64,000 bases of DNA from Angelobacter sp036557225 (GTDB lineage: Bacteria > Acidobacteriota > Terriglobia > Terriglobales > Acidobacteriaceae), in the NCBI GenBank assembly GCA_036557225.1, contig DATBHX010000056.1, positions 1 to 64,000 of the forward strand, written 5' to 3'. This document shows, in pieces, positions 42,117 through 52,000 of the stretch (position 1 is its first letter; each line of letters opens with the position of its first letter). The notes beneath the pieces were generated by a model. It was not told the DNA's origin and searched no databases. It saw only the letters and a list, made by a program, of their open reading frames with translations. A program made the position numbers and the translations under genes.

Positions 42117-44429
42117 ATGAACCAGCATGCCCGATTTGCGTTGATTTCAATCCTTGTGCTGTCGACTGTGTTATTCGCGCAGCAACCTGCACCAGCACCG
42201 GAAGCGCCAAAGGACACGATTACCCGCATTTTCACGAATGAATTCAGCGAGCGTCCTTCGCCCCCACCGCGCTGGTTTGAGGGCGGGCAATCCTACATTG
42301 CGATGGAACCGGCAACAGGCGGCCATGGTCGTGATGTCGTAAAATACGACACCGCGACGGGCAAGAACCGCGAGGTCCTGATCACAGCCGCGCAACTCAC
42401 GCCGGAAGGCGCGAAGGAACCGTTGCAGATCGCGGGACTTAGTTGGTCCAAAGACAACCAGCGCGTCCTGATTTTCGCGAATACTCGCCGTGTTTGGCGT
42501 ACCAACTCTCGGGGAGACTATTGGTTCTTTGATCGCAAGGCCAGCAAGCTCAAGAAACTGGGCGGAGATGCGCCTGAAGCCAGCCTGATGTATGCAAAAT
42601 TCAACCCCGACACGACCAGGGTTGCATACGTTAAGAACAACGACATCTATGTCGAAGACCTCGCCAGCGGCAGCATCGAACGTATCACGCATGATGGCTC
42701 TGATCTGATCATCAATGGCGGCTCCGATTGGGTGAACGAGGAAGAGTTGGACCTGCATGACTGCTTTCGCTGGAGTCCCGACGGAAAGCGAATCGCGTTC
42801 TGGCAATTTGATTTGCACGGCGTGGGAGATTTCGCGCTCATGTATTACCTCGGCCAAGAGCGCGGAGTGGTCACGGACATTCCCTACCCGCGGACCGGCC
42901 CCTATCCGGTGGAGATGCAGGTACCTTATCCGCTGGCCGGGACCACAAATTCATCCGTGCGCGCCGGCGTCGTGAATGCCGATGGCAAAGGAAGTGTGAA
43001 GTGGGTGGATCTCCCCGGCGATCCTCGGCAGAACTATATCGCGCGCATGCAGTGGGCTGACGCGAACACGCTTCTTATCCAGCAACTCAACCGGCTGCAG
43101 AACACCGACAATTATCTCCTCGCCGACGCCGGCTCTGGTTCTGCCCACCAGATGTGGCGCAATCACGACGACGCCTTCATCACCATCGGCTTTGGCGGAC
43201 TGACTGAAGCGCAGCCGATTCATGATGGCCGCCAGTTCCTTTCCGTCAGCGAGAAAGATGGCTGGATGCATGTTTGGTCGATCGATCGCAGCGGGCGCGA
43301 AACGCTGGTTACACGCGGGGCCATGGATGCCGCCGGGGTTGAGGGCGTCGATGAAAAAGGCGGGTGGCTCTACTTCATCGCGTCTCCCGATAACGCGACT
43401 CAGCGCTACCTCTACCGGTCGCCTCTCGACGGGTCAGCCGATCCGGCACGCGTCACTCCGGGCAATTTCGTTGGCGTCAATGGGTATAGTATTTCGCCCG
43501 ACGGGAAGTACGCCTTTCACACTTTCTCCAATATCAACGATCCCGGGCTGCGCGAGCTGGTGTCACTGCCGGATCACAAGCTCGTACGCATGAGCAACGA
43601 TAGCACCGAATACAAGAAAAAGATCGCGCAGTTCCTCGCGCCGCCGGCGGAGTTCTTCAAGGTGGATGCCGGCGACGGCGTCGTGGTGGACGGATGGATG
43701 ATCAAGCCGCCCAACTTTGATCCTTCAAAAAAATATCCGGTACTGGTTCAGATTTACGGCGAACCGGCAGCGCAGACCGTGCTCGACCGCTGGGGCGGCA
43801 ACGGGACGCTCTTTCATCGCTACGTCGCTTCCCTCGGATACCTCGTGGTCAGCTTTGACAATTCCGGCACTCCCGCGCCTCGCGGCCGCGCATGGCGCAA
43901 GGCCATCTATGGCGCGGTCGGCGTTCTCTCGTCCAGGCAGCAAGCGCAGGCCATTCGTTCGCTTGGTAAAATGGATGCCTTCGTCGATCTGGATCGCATT
44001 GCCGTCTGGGGTTGGAGCGGCGGCGGCACCAACACTCTCAATCTGATGTTTCGCTCGCCTGATCTTTACAAGGTCGGCATGTCGGTGGCGCCGGTGCCCG
44101 ACCAGCGCCTCTACGACTCGATCTACCAGGAACGTTACATGGGCCTGCCCCAGGACAACGCCGACGGCTACAAGCAGGGATCAGCAATCAATTTCGCAGC
44201 AGGATTAAAAGGCAATCTGCTGATCGTGCACGGTTCCGGAGACGACAACGTTCACTACCAGGGAACGGAGCTGCTGGTGAACAGGCTCATCGAACTCGGA
44301 AAGCCTTTCGATTTCATGACCTATCCCGATCGCAGTCACGGCATCTTTGAGGGCCCAGGCACGACCGTTCACGTGTATCACCTGCTGGCGCGGTACTTGA
44401 CGGATCATCTCCCGGCAGGCCCTCGGTAA
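42117..44429 (+). CDS. Dipeptidyl-peptidase IV-like S9 peptidase
   Basis: The protein is about 770 residues. ATG 42117 is chosen because GGAGA lies 6 nt upstream and a signal peptide follows (FALISILVLSTVLFAQQ); an upstream in-frame TTG/ATG extension of 28 codons is discarded. An N-terminal eight-bladed propeller (DPPIV_N; EELDLHDCFRWSPDGKRIAFWQFD) precedes an alpha/beta hydrolase domain. The triad is visible as Ser in VWGWSGGGTNTL, Asp in SGDDNVHYQG and His in DRSHGIFEG. It would release X-Pro or X-Ala dipeptides from peptide N-termini in the periplasm. It is convergent with the M14 carboxypeptidase operon. Confidence 0.92.
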   Translation: MNQHARFALISILVLSTVLFAQQPAPAPEAPKDTITRIFTNEFSERPSPPPRWFEGGQSYIAMEPATGGHGRDVVKYDTATGKNREVLITAAQLTPEGAKEPLQIAGLSWSKDNQRVLIFANTRRVWRTNSRGDYWFFDRKASKLKKLGGDAPEASLMYAKFNPDTTRVAYVKNNDIYVEDLASGSIERITHDGSDLIINGGSDWVNEEELDLHDCFRWSPDGKRIAFWQFDLHGVGDFALMYYLGQERGVVTDIPYPRTGPYPVEMQVPYPLAGTTNSSVRAGVVNADGKGSVKWVDLPGDPRQNYIARMQWADANTLLIQQLNRLQNTDNYLLADAGSGSAHQMWRNHDDAFITIGFGGLTEAQPIHDGRQFLSVSEKDGWMHVWSIDRSGRETLVTRGAMDAAGVEGVDEKGGWLYFIASPDNATQRYLYRSPLDGSADPARVTPGNFVGVNGYSISPDGKYAFHTFSNINDPGLRELVSLPDHKLVRMSNDSTEYKKKIAQFLAPPAEFFKVDAGDGVVVDGWMIKPPNFDPSKKYPVLVQIYGEPAAQTVLDRWGGNGTLFHRYVASLGYLVVSFDNSGTPAPRGRAWRKAIYGAVGVLSSRQQAQAIRSLGKMDAFVDLDRIAVWGWSGGGTNTLNLMFRSPDLYKVGMSVAPVPDQRLYDSIYQERYMGLPQDNADGYKQGSAINFAAGLKGNLLIVHGSGDDNVHYQGTELLVNRLIELGKPFDFMTYPDRSHGIFEGPGTTVHVYHLLARYLTDHLPAGPR

Positions 44430-44454
44430 ACTGGTACAAGTGCGGCTTGCTTGT

Positions 44455-44478
44455 GTGATCGACGTCCGCGTCGGTCAC
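44455..44478. terminator. Hairpin between convergent peptidase genes
   Basis: GTGATCGACG (44455-44464) and CGTCGGTCAC (44469-44478) form a 10-bp stem with one G-U pair and a TCCG tetraloop, in the 68-bp gap between two convergent stops. There is no immediate T-tract on either strand, so it may slow transcription or be Rho-assisted. Confidence 0.4.
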
Positions 44479-44497
44479 ATGATCGAGTGTCTACAAT

Positions 44498-47400
44498 CTA
44501 TTTTTCTGCGAGCTTTCTTCCCGCGTTTAAGTTGTCGAAGTTGAGCAGGGTGTTGAGCACCAGCGAATAGCTGCCTATGGTTTCGGCGCGGTAGATTGGG
44601 TTTGTGGAAAACAAAACCACGTGGCCGTTTCCTACCGGCACGTCAACCACTGCCGCATGCTGTGCGATTTCGCTGCCGCCTTCGACCAACCCTGAGATCA
44701 GCAGGTCTTTCGCATCGGCATAGCGGAAGATCACCCGCGGACGGTTGGCTGGCGGAATGACTGCGGCGTTGTTACGGCGTTGCTCGTCGGTGAGTGGCTG
44801 CGCCTCCCAGGTTTCGGCGTGCGGATCCTCCGGCGCCTCCGTGACGGGGCGTCCCGGAGTAAAGTCAGGATCTTCTGCGCCGCCGCGGCCCGTCGGGCGC
44901 GGACCTGGCTCTGACCCCAAGCGGCGCGGGCCTCCGCGGCTTCCGGCAACATTGGAAATGGTGAAGATCGGACCGTTATCGCAGTAGACCGGCAAGTTGT
45001 CGCCGAAACCGTAGGCGATCGGGCTCGCAGCATCGATGTTGATCGACTTTAGAATCGACCCGACGATTTTCATCTGTTTCGGTGCATCCACGATGACTCC
45101 GGGAGCCATGCGCAGATCGGCCGCAAGGTTTGCTGTATTCATCACCGTCACCAGCACGCCGCCTTGCTGAACAAAACTCTGCAGATGTTCCACGCCGCTC
45201 CATCCCAGCCCAGGGCGGATGTCATCGGTTGAATCCTCTTTGCCGATATTCGGCGTCTCCTGAGTGTTCTTCCACGGCAGCGCGTTTCCCCAGCTCATGG
45301 GGAGCCCGTTAATCACTGCCATCGTGTCGCCGCGGCCGGTGGGGGGAAAGAGGATCACATCGTACCTGGAGCGGAGATCGTTGTCTCGAGCGACCTGCTG
45401 CGTGCTGATGTAACTGTAGGGAATCTCCATTTGGTCGAGTGCCAGGCGCCACCAGCCTTCACCTTGAGTGCTTAGCCATGTGTGGAGCAAGGCGACGCGA
45501 GCGGCGCGCACTGGATGAGACTTGACCGTTGGCGCGCTGGGCAGTCCTACAGCCTGCAGCCCAAGAACTGCAACTTCGCGCCGCAGCGCTTCTGTTTCGA
45601 CCTTGCTGATGATGAATGACCCGCGCGCGTACTTATGTCCTCCAGCTTCAAACGGCTCCTCGGCTGCTTCGATCGATGCCTCTTTCAATCGGAAGCGAAG
45701 AGTCGCCAGGGCCGTCTCAGCGTTGGCATTGATGACAAAGACCGAACTTCCGCCGCTGATGCCGCCGTGAACTTTCACTTCGTTCACTCGCTCCATTGGC
45801 GTCTCCAGCACCTTAGCATCAACCACGCGCAGCACGCGTACGTTGAACAACTCGCCGAAGGTCCAGCCAGTATCGTCGTACGGAGTTTTCTGTGGATCGT
45901 TCGGGCTCCAGTATTGATGATCGAGCAGCGCGTCGGCGACCCGCGAATAGGGCTGGTCCATGCGCACGATATAGCTGCCGGCGGGCAGTTGCACGATGGT
46001 CGGCTGCGGCGCCGGTTTGGGTCCTCCCGCGCCCGCGTCTTTACCGCCTGCATCTTTCGAACTCGAGTCTTTCGAACTTGCATCCTTCGTACCGGCATCT
46101 TTTGTCGTTGCTTCCGGCGCCGGAGTGGCGGTAGGCGCAGCTTCCTTCGGCTGCTGCTCCGATGCCGGCGAACCTTCACCGGGTTTTGCTTCCTTGTCGG
46201 AACCGCTCGCAGGCTTGGCCGGCTTCTTCGCCGGCAGTTTCACCGTGAACGCAGCGGTCGACCGTGAAATCTCGCATCCCTGCTTGCGCAGTATCTCCAG
46301 AAGGGCAGCTTGGGCGCCCGGCCGCGGATCGTCTGCCGGAAACACATAAGCCGCAGGACCCTCCTTGGTGGGCTTGGAAATGGAACGCCTAGCTTTCAGG
46401 TAAAAATTCTTGAGGAAGAATTCCTTCTCTTTTGCGAAATAGTGCAGAGAGGTGAGAAGTCCGGTCTGCTCATAATTATTGTTGTTGCGTTGCGACCACA
46501 TGGCTTTCGGCAGCGGAGGGTCCTGGCGAAACCACGTGCGCCCAAACTCTTCCGGGCGAAGCTGGCGTTCCACGGTGTCAGCGCCGCCATTGCCGAAAGT
46601 CTCATAGAGCCGGCTGATGCCGTTGTGCATGGCGGCAATGAACATCAGGTAGCCCGGCGACCAGGTATCGAAATTTCCGTGCGTAAAAACGCCGGGCATG
46701 CCCAGACGTGTCATGTCCGTTACATCGCGCCAACCAAGGATCTCCCATTCGTTGGTCAGGATGGGATCAACCCAGGCGTTGAACGGTCCGTCACCTGCGG
46801 TGTTGTCGTAGAGATAGGGAACAGATTCGTGCAGATCATGCAGAACCTGCGCCCTCCAGCCGACGAAAGTGTTCAGCACGTTCTCAGTCAGCTTCAAGCT
46901 CACGGCCATGGCGTCGCGGTTATTGTCATGCGCGACATACTTACCCCAATACATCAGAGGTGGGTAAAAATCTTTGGGATGCGCAAGGTGCCAGCGATAC
47001 AGGTCGACCATGCGGTCGCGGCCGTCCACTTCGACGATCGGCGTGATCAGCGTGATAATGCCGTTGCGAATATCCTTTATATATGGGCTCTCATCGACAG
47101 CCAGCCGGTAGGCCAGCTCCATCAGGGCAGTTGGGGCACCTGTCTCAGGAGAATGGATGGTCCCGGTAACGTAGTACACCGGCACTGCGGCGCTAATAAT
47201 GCGCTCGGCTTCAGCGTCATCCATCTTGATAGTGCGTGGATCGGCCAGCTTGGCCAGCCGTGAGCGATTCTCTTCCAAGTGAGCCAGATTGGCTTCTGAC
47301 GAGACCGCTACAGCGATCATCTCCCGACCTTCCTCCGTATGTCCGATGGAGTAGACCTTCACCCGTGGGCTGGCTTTCTCCAGCATGCGCATGTACTCGT

Positions 47401-47692
47401 AAACCTGTTTTGAGTAAGGAAGAATGCCAGGCGCGCCGGCAATATCGCCCAGAACGACTTTGGGAGTCGGGACGGTCTTTGAAGCAGGCAGGTAATCGAC
47501 CAGGGGAGAAGCGAACATCGGCTGCGTGGTATATTCCAGGATCTTCCTGGTGTATTCAGTGTCGATCGCTTGCTTCGGGTCACGTCCGGGCATGTCATCG
47601 GCCGGTCTGGCCACCGCGTTTGAAGCCGTGAGACAGATCAGCGCTAACAGCGCCTGATACCACCACCGATTCGAAGTTTTTCCCAAGGTCAT
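44498..47692 (-). CDS. Secreted M14 zinc carboxypeptidase, multidomain
   Basis: The protein is about 1064 residues; ATG 47692 has GGGGGAG just upstream and opens a signal peptide (WWYQALLALICLTASNAVA). The M14 domain (about 60-400) shows KVYSIGHTEEGREMIAVAVSS, the zinc HxxE in GTIHSPETGAPTALMELAYRLA, EVDGRDRMVDLYRW and the third ligand His in VLHDLHESVPYLYDN. A low-complexity linker rich in Lys-Asp-Ala/Ser and Glu/Pro (about 46020-46210) joins a second half. That half has a class I glutamine-amidotransferase-like fold (SRYDVILFPPTGRGDT; SGVEHLQSFVQQGGVLVTV). The full architecture is larger than a classical carboxypeptidase and the second half has no clear catalytic Cys. It is the last gene of the TonB receptor/transporter/peptidase operon. 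Confidence 0.85.
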   Translation of the reverse strand: MTLGKTSNRWWYQALLALICLTASNAVARPADDMPGRDPKQAIDTEYTRKILEYTTQPMFASPLVDYLPASKTVPTPKVVLGDIAGAPGILPYSKQVYEYMRMLEKASPRVKVYSIGHTEEGREMIAVAVSSEANLAHLEENRSRLAKLADPRTIKMDDAEAERIISAAVPVYYVTGTIHSPETGAPTALMELAYRLAVDESPYIKDIRNGIITLITPIVEVDGRDRMVDLYRWHLAHPKDFYPPLMYWGKYVAHDNNRDAMAVSLKLTENVLNTFVGWRAQVLHDLHESVPYLYDNTAGDGPFNAWVDPILTNEWEILGWRDVTDMTRLGMPGVFTHGNFDTWSPGYLMFIAAMHNGISRLYETFGNGGADTVERQLRPEEFGRTWFRQDPPLPKAMWSQRNNNNYEQTGLLTSLHYFAKEKEFFLKNFYLKARRSISKPTKEGPAAYVFPADDPRPGAQAALLEILRKQGCEISRSTAAFTVKLPAKKPAKPASGSDKEAKPGEGSPASEQQPKEAAPTATPAPEATTKDAGTKDASSKDSSSKDAGGKDAGAGGPKPAPQPTIVQLPAGSYIVRMDQPYSRVADALLDHQYWSPNDPQKTPYDDTGWTFGELFNVRVLRVVDAKVLETPMERVNEVKVHGGISGGSSVFVINANAETALATLRFRLKEASIEAAEEPFEAGGHKYARGSFIISKVETEALRREVAVLGLQAVGLPSAPTVKSHPVRAARVALLHTWLSTQGEGWWRLALDQMEIPYSYISTQQVARDNDLRSRYDVILFPPTGRGDTMAVINGLPMSWGNALPWKNTQETPNIGKEDSTDDIRPGLGWSGVEHLQSFVQQGGVLVTVMNTANLAADLRMAPGVIVDAPKQMKIVGSILKSINIDAASPIAYGFGDNLPVYCDNGPIFTISNVAGSRGGPRRLGSEPGPRPTGRGGAEDPDFTPGRPVTEAPEDPHAETWEAQPLTDEQRRNNAAVIPPANRPRVIFRYADAKDLLISGLVEGGSEIAQHAAVVDVPVGNGHVVLFSTNPIYRAETIGSYSLVLNTLLNFDNLNAGRKLAEK

Positions 47693-47736
47693 ACGTCTCC
47701 CCCGTAGCATTACGAGTCTTTGAATGAAGCAGTCTA

Positions 47737-49011
47737 TCAGTCCGAGGAACTTTGGGAAGACAGTCTTTTCACGTCTGCGAGTTTGCCTTCTCGGACCGCC
47801 GTCACCGAGGCGGGAATGAGGGGAACGATCAAAAGAATCAGAAGGGTTGTGCCTACGTTTAACCAAGCCAGGCTCTTGAAGGTCATTCCGTATTGCTGGT
47901 ACAGCCATGAGCCTGCCAGGTCCGAAACCGCGACAGCGATATTGGCGGGAGTCCATTCCAGGCCGGCGCCCACGGCTTCATTGCCTTTGGGCACGGCGCG
48001 GACAAGGAGATCAAGAATCGGCATCCAGACAAAACCGCGCATCAACCCTGCGACCGCTTCAATAGCTAACGCCGATGCCGGTGAATTGTAGAGGACGTAT
48101 AGTCCCTGGGCTGCGGCATCGAGAATCACGGCCAGCGTGATGAGGGTACGAAGACTCGCCTTCGAACAGAGCCACGCATAACTTCCCGATGCCACAATGG
48201 AAAACGCTGCACCCACCAGTGCCAACTCCCCGATGAACTGCGCCGAGAAAAGCAACGTGTTGGTCTTGTAGTAGAACAATGGCGTCTGAAACCCCGGCGA
48301 AAAGGACAGCAAGAAGAACAGCGTTGCTGCCGTCCACATAGGCTTTGAAACCGCCATCACGCGCAAGCTTGCGCGGAGCTCCGGCCAAGTCGATGTGCGC
48401 GAATCGCTTCCCAGGTCAGTGCGAAAGCGGACGATCAGGAGGGTAAGAACCAGTGCCAATGCCGCACACGCTATGCCGGTATATTTGAGTGGACGCACAG
48501 CCAACCATCCCGCGATGGGACCAACCAGTAGCGCGGCGACGTACTCGGCCACCCGGCGGGCCGAACTCAGCCTTCCCGTGGCGGCGAATTGCCGGCCACC
48601 TTCCACCACCAGGCCGCTCATGGTCGCCTGACAGACTACGAACATGACAGTCAGCACGGTCACCACGACCAGGAGCGCATACCGTGTGTGCGGTCCAAAG
48701 CCAATCAGGAGCCACAACAGCGTTACGCTGGATGAACCCGCCATCAAGTAGATGTGGCGTCGCGAACCGAATACAGGAAAATGATCGGAGAGGATTCCCG
48801 CCAGCGGTTTCAAATACCAGGCGATTGCGCCGATCGCGAAAAATCTCGCCATGTCCAGCGGGCTGAAGTGCAGTTGCTGTTGTAAGAAAAACTGCAGAGG
48901 CAGCAGCCCGATGCCTTTTTCAGGACGCAATAGCGTCAGGAAAAGAAACCCAGGCCCAATCAGGAAAAGATATCTATGCAAATTCCCGGAGTTCGAAGTC
49001 CCGGATTGCAC
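47737..49011 (-). CDS. BT1/folate-biopterin-type MFS transporter
   Basis: The 424-residue protein has about 12 membrane helices and a GTG start with a weak ribosome site. The helix 2-3 loop WYLKPLAGILSDHFPVFGSRRHIYL is the characteristic BT1-family form of the MFS A motif (KPL.G..SD..P..G.RR..Y). A second loop, RLSSARRVAEYVAALLVGPIAGWLA, and paired six-helix halves support this. It starts 25 bp after the TonB receptor stop and ends 44 bp before the M14 peptidase start, so the three form an operon. The cargo is unknown. Context suggests peptides or their products rather than pterins. Confidence 0.8.
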   Translation of the reverse strand: MQSGTSNSGNLHRYLFLIGPGFLFLTLLRPEKGIGLLPLQFFLQQQLHFSPLDMARFFAIGAIAWYLKPLAGILSDHFPVFGSRRHIYLMAGSSSVTLLWLLIGFGPHTRYALLVVVTVLTVMFVVCQATMSGLVVEGGRQFAATGRLSSARRVAEYVAALLVGPIAGWLAVRPLKYTGIACAALALVLTLLIVRFRTDLGSDSRTSTWPELRASLRVMAVSKPMWTAATLFFLLSFSPGFQTPLFYYKTNTLLFSAQFIGELALVGAAFSIVASGSYAWLCSKASLRTLITLAVILDAAAQGLYVLYNSPASALAIEAVAGLMRGFVWMPILDLLVRAVPKGNEAVGAGLEWTPANIAVAVSDLAGSWLYQQYGMTFKSLAWLNVGTTLLILLIVPLIPASVTAVREGKLADVKRLSSQSSSD

Positions 49012-49036
49012 GGTCGCCGGTTCGTAAGCGAAAGAG

Positions 49037-52000
49037 TTAGAAATGAACCCTCACTCCAAATTCCAGGTTGCGTGGCGTGTTGGCCTGAGTGGTGATCCTA
49101 CCGAAGTTCTGGGGGTCATCCAAGTTCAGGCTTGGATCACTGGGCTGCATGTGATTCAGCACGTTCGTAAACTGGAAGAGCACCGTCACCCCGATCGCGC
49201 CTTCGCGGGCAACCGCCATGTCTTTTGCCAGGGTCAGATCGAGGTTCCATGTTGGAAAGCCACGCAGCACGCCGGCGCCGCCACCGTTAGTATCGACCCC
49301 GAGAACCAGTCGCCGGAACTCGCTCAAGACGGCGGCGGGGTTGCTGAACATATTGATGGTCGAACCTCCATTGACGTAGTGTGCGCTGTTGCCGCCAGTA
49401 TATCGGGACACCAGCTGCGCGTTCTCAAACGTACTGCCGGAGCTGCAATTGATCTCGCCGAAAGATTGGCAGTCACTGCCGGCTCCCTGGCTCATCGACA
49501 CTTGCAGTGGCAAACCTGATTGTGCAGTGAACAGGGGCGCAATACTCCATCCACCCAGCAGGCGGCCCACGACGCCCTTCTGGCTTCGGAATGCCTTCGG
49601 CTGGTACAACATGGCCAGATTGTAGACGAACTTGATATCAAAGGCCTGTGGACCATACATGGAGTGCAGGTTCCACGCATCCACCGGGGTATAGACGATT
49701 CTGGTCTGTGGGATGTCTCCGGTGCCCAGGGCTTTGCTCCAGGTGAAGTTCGAGCGCGCCGTCAGGCCATGCCAGTCTTGTGCCGACCACGAAATGAACG
49801 CTGCGTTATAGTTGCCCTCGCCTAAACTGGTCGCCATGATGATAGAGGAAAGCTGGGCCGGATCTGAACTCGGCATGGTCCGTCCCAACGTCCAGGATGA
49901 TGCGCGGTTGAGCGCAGCCCACAAATCATAGACACGCGTTGCCACGATGGCTGAACTTTGAGCGGCTACTACGGCTGCCGTACAACTCCCGAAACCCGAG
50001 CAGAATGACGAACTCGCGCCGCCCAGCGCGGCTTCAAAGAACGGTTGCGCTGTGACCGGTTGGCCTGCGGCAAGCTCGGTGTAGACCTTGCCAAACGCGT
50101 CAGCGAAACTCTGACCGCCCAGAGTGGTCATGTAAGGCACTGAGTCCAGGTTGATTGGAACGTACGCGTTGCGGATCAGCCGTCCGATATAACCCACCTC
50201 AATCATGCTCTTCGGAGACAGCTCCCGCTGAATTGAAAGGGTGAAATTGTCCGTTCGATTGGGCCGGAAGTTTGGATCGAGCGCTGAACCGTCGCCGGCC
50301 GCCGCGTTTCCGTTTACCCCGGGAAAGAAAGGCTGCGGCAGAGTCTGCGATACGGTTGGAAGCGGCGCGGAGTTTCCATCGACGCCAATGCGGAAGGCCG
50401 TTGATGGATCTACGCTGCCATTGCCCGTGCATTGACCTGTGCGGCTGGCTCCAATGCAGGATACCGGTTGCAAGAGCCCCGTACCCAGCAACGGAAGCAG
50501 CACGAGATCGACTCCGTTGAGACGTCCATAGATGCGGCCATAGCCCCCACGGATCCCAGTCTTGTTCGTACCGGTCAATTTGCTAAAAAAGCCGCTGCTG
50601 AAGTGCGGGTTCCATGCCACGGCAACTCGCGGACTAAGTCCGCCATAGAAAGGGTTATAAGGATACTTGAGACCGCCGCCGGCAACATTGCCAACCGTCG
50701 CGAAACCAAGGATCGGGTTATAAACCTGGCCAGCCAATGCAGCGCTCTTCCGTTTCGCCAGGTAATCCTCAACACCGATGGGCTTGCCGGACTGGTCGAC
50801 CACAGCCACCTGCTTACCATTCAATTCAAACGGCGGCATTTCAATGGAGTATCCCAAACCGTACGTCAGCGTAAAGTTTGGCTTCATGTGCCAGGAATCG
50901 CTGAAGTACAAGTTGTAAGTATGGATAATGCTCTGATCGCTGGCCGCTGCTCCCAAGGGTTGCAGACTTAGATTTGCGCCTTGCCGGGTGAAAAGTGTCT
51001 GCGGTTGCGAAACCAGCCCCAGTACCTGCGCGTACAGATCATTCCATGTATTGATCTGTGACGCGGGAAGTGTGGCAGGGATATCCGCCGACGGCATGTT
51101 GATCCCCCCGCCTGCGCCTACTTGATAAACCGTCGAGTTGGTGATGCCAAACCCGTTGTCGGTGCGCTGGTGGAAGTCAAAATTTCGCTGCCATGAGCCT
51201 CCGAATTGATAGACGTGATTGCCTTTCAGCATTGAGAGGTCATCACGCAGGTAGTGATCATGCCCATCCCAAAAACGTTGGCGGATGCTTCCAGCATCGA
51301 CGTTATAAGGGATCAGCGCATTGGGGCTCTCCCCACCGATTTCGACTGCGCCTCCTAATCCTGGCACTTGTGCTGGGGCCCCTACCGTGCTCCACTGCCA
51401 AAAGTTCCGCGTGTAGCTGTAGTGAAAATCGTTGGCGATATTGGGCGTGATCATGGCGCTCAAACCCGCCACCAGATAAGAAGGGAGTTGTACGCGCGGC
51501 GCATGCGCCGCAGGCACACCAAACTTGTCTCCAGGCAGCACACCTCCGATATCGACCTGGTTGTTGGTAAGCTGCGTGTATTTCGTCAGGCGATAGCTTC
51601 CGATGAAGTGCCACTTCTCGCCGAAGTCATGATCAATGCGCGTCACAAAAGTATTGCTGGTGGCCGGTGTGGCCAGAGTAGAAAGAAAACCCATGGTGTT
51701 GAAACGATCGCCAAACGATGGGTCGTTCGGAAGCGGCATGAATTTCGACCAAATCTGGCTGACCACCGGATTCAGGCCCAAGCCTCTAGGATCGCAGGGC
51801 CCGCCGCTGCAGACAGCCGGCGCATAGGTCACTCCGTTCACGGTAACTGGAGTGGAGTTCAGGTTGTACGGCACAATTTGGCCGGAGGCGTTCGGCAGCT
51901 GAATCACGCCCGCGCGTAACAAGGGAGACGGCACGGTTCGTTCGAAGGTCGTGTTATTTGGCGAATCATAGCCTTCATAGTTCACGAAGATGTAAGTCTT

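Noticed and set aside
45635..46349. Plus-strand open frames opposite the M14 gene linker
   Set aside because: They arise from the low-complexity Lys-Asp-Ala coding stretch read backwards.
47693..47956. 88-residue extension of the M14 carboxypeptidase
   Set aside because: It would hide the signal peptide and overlap the transporter gene; ATG 47692 is directly preceded by a strong ribosome site.
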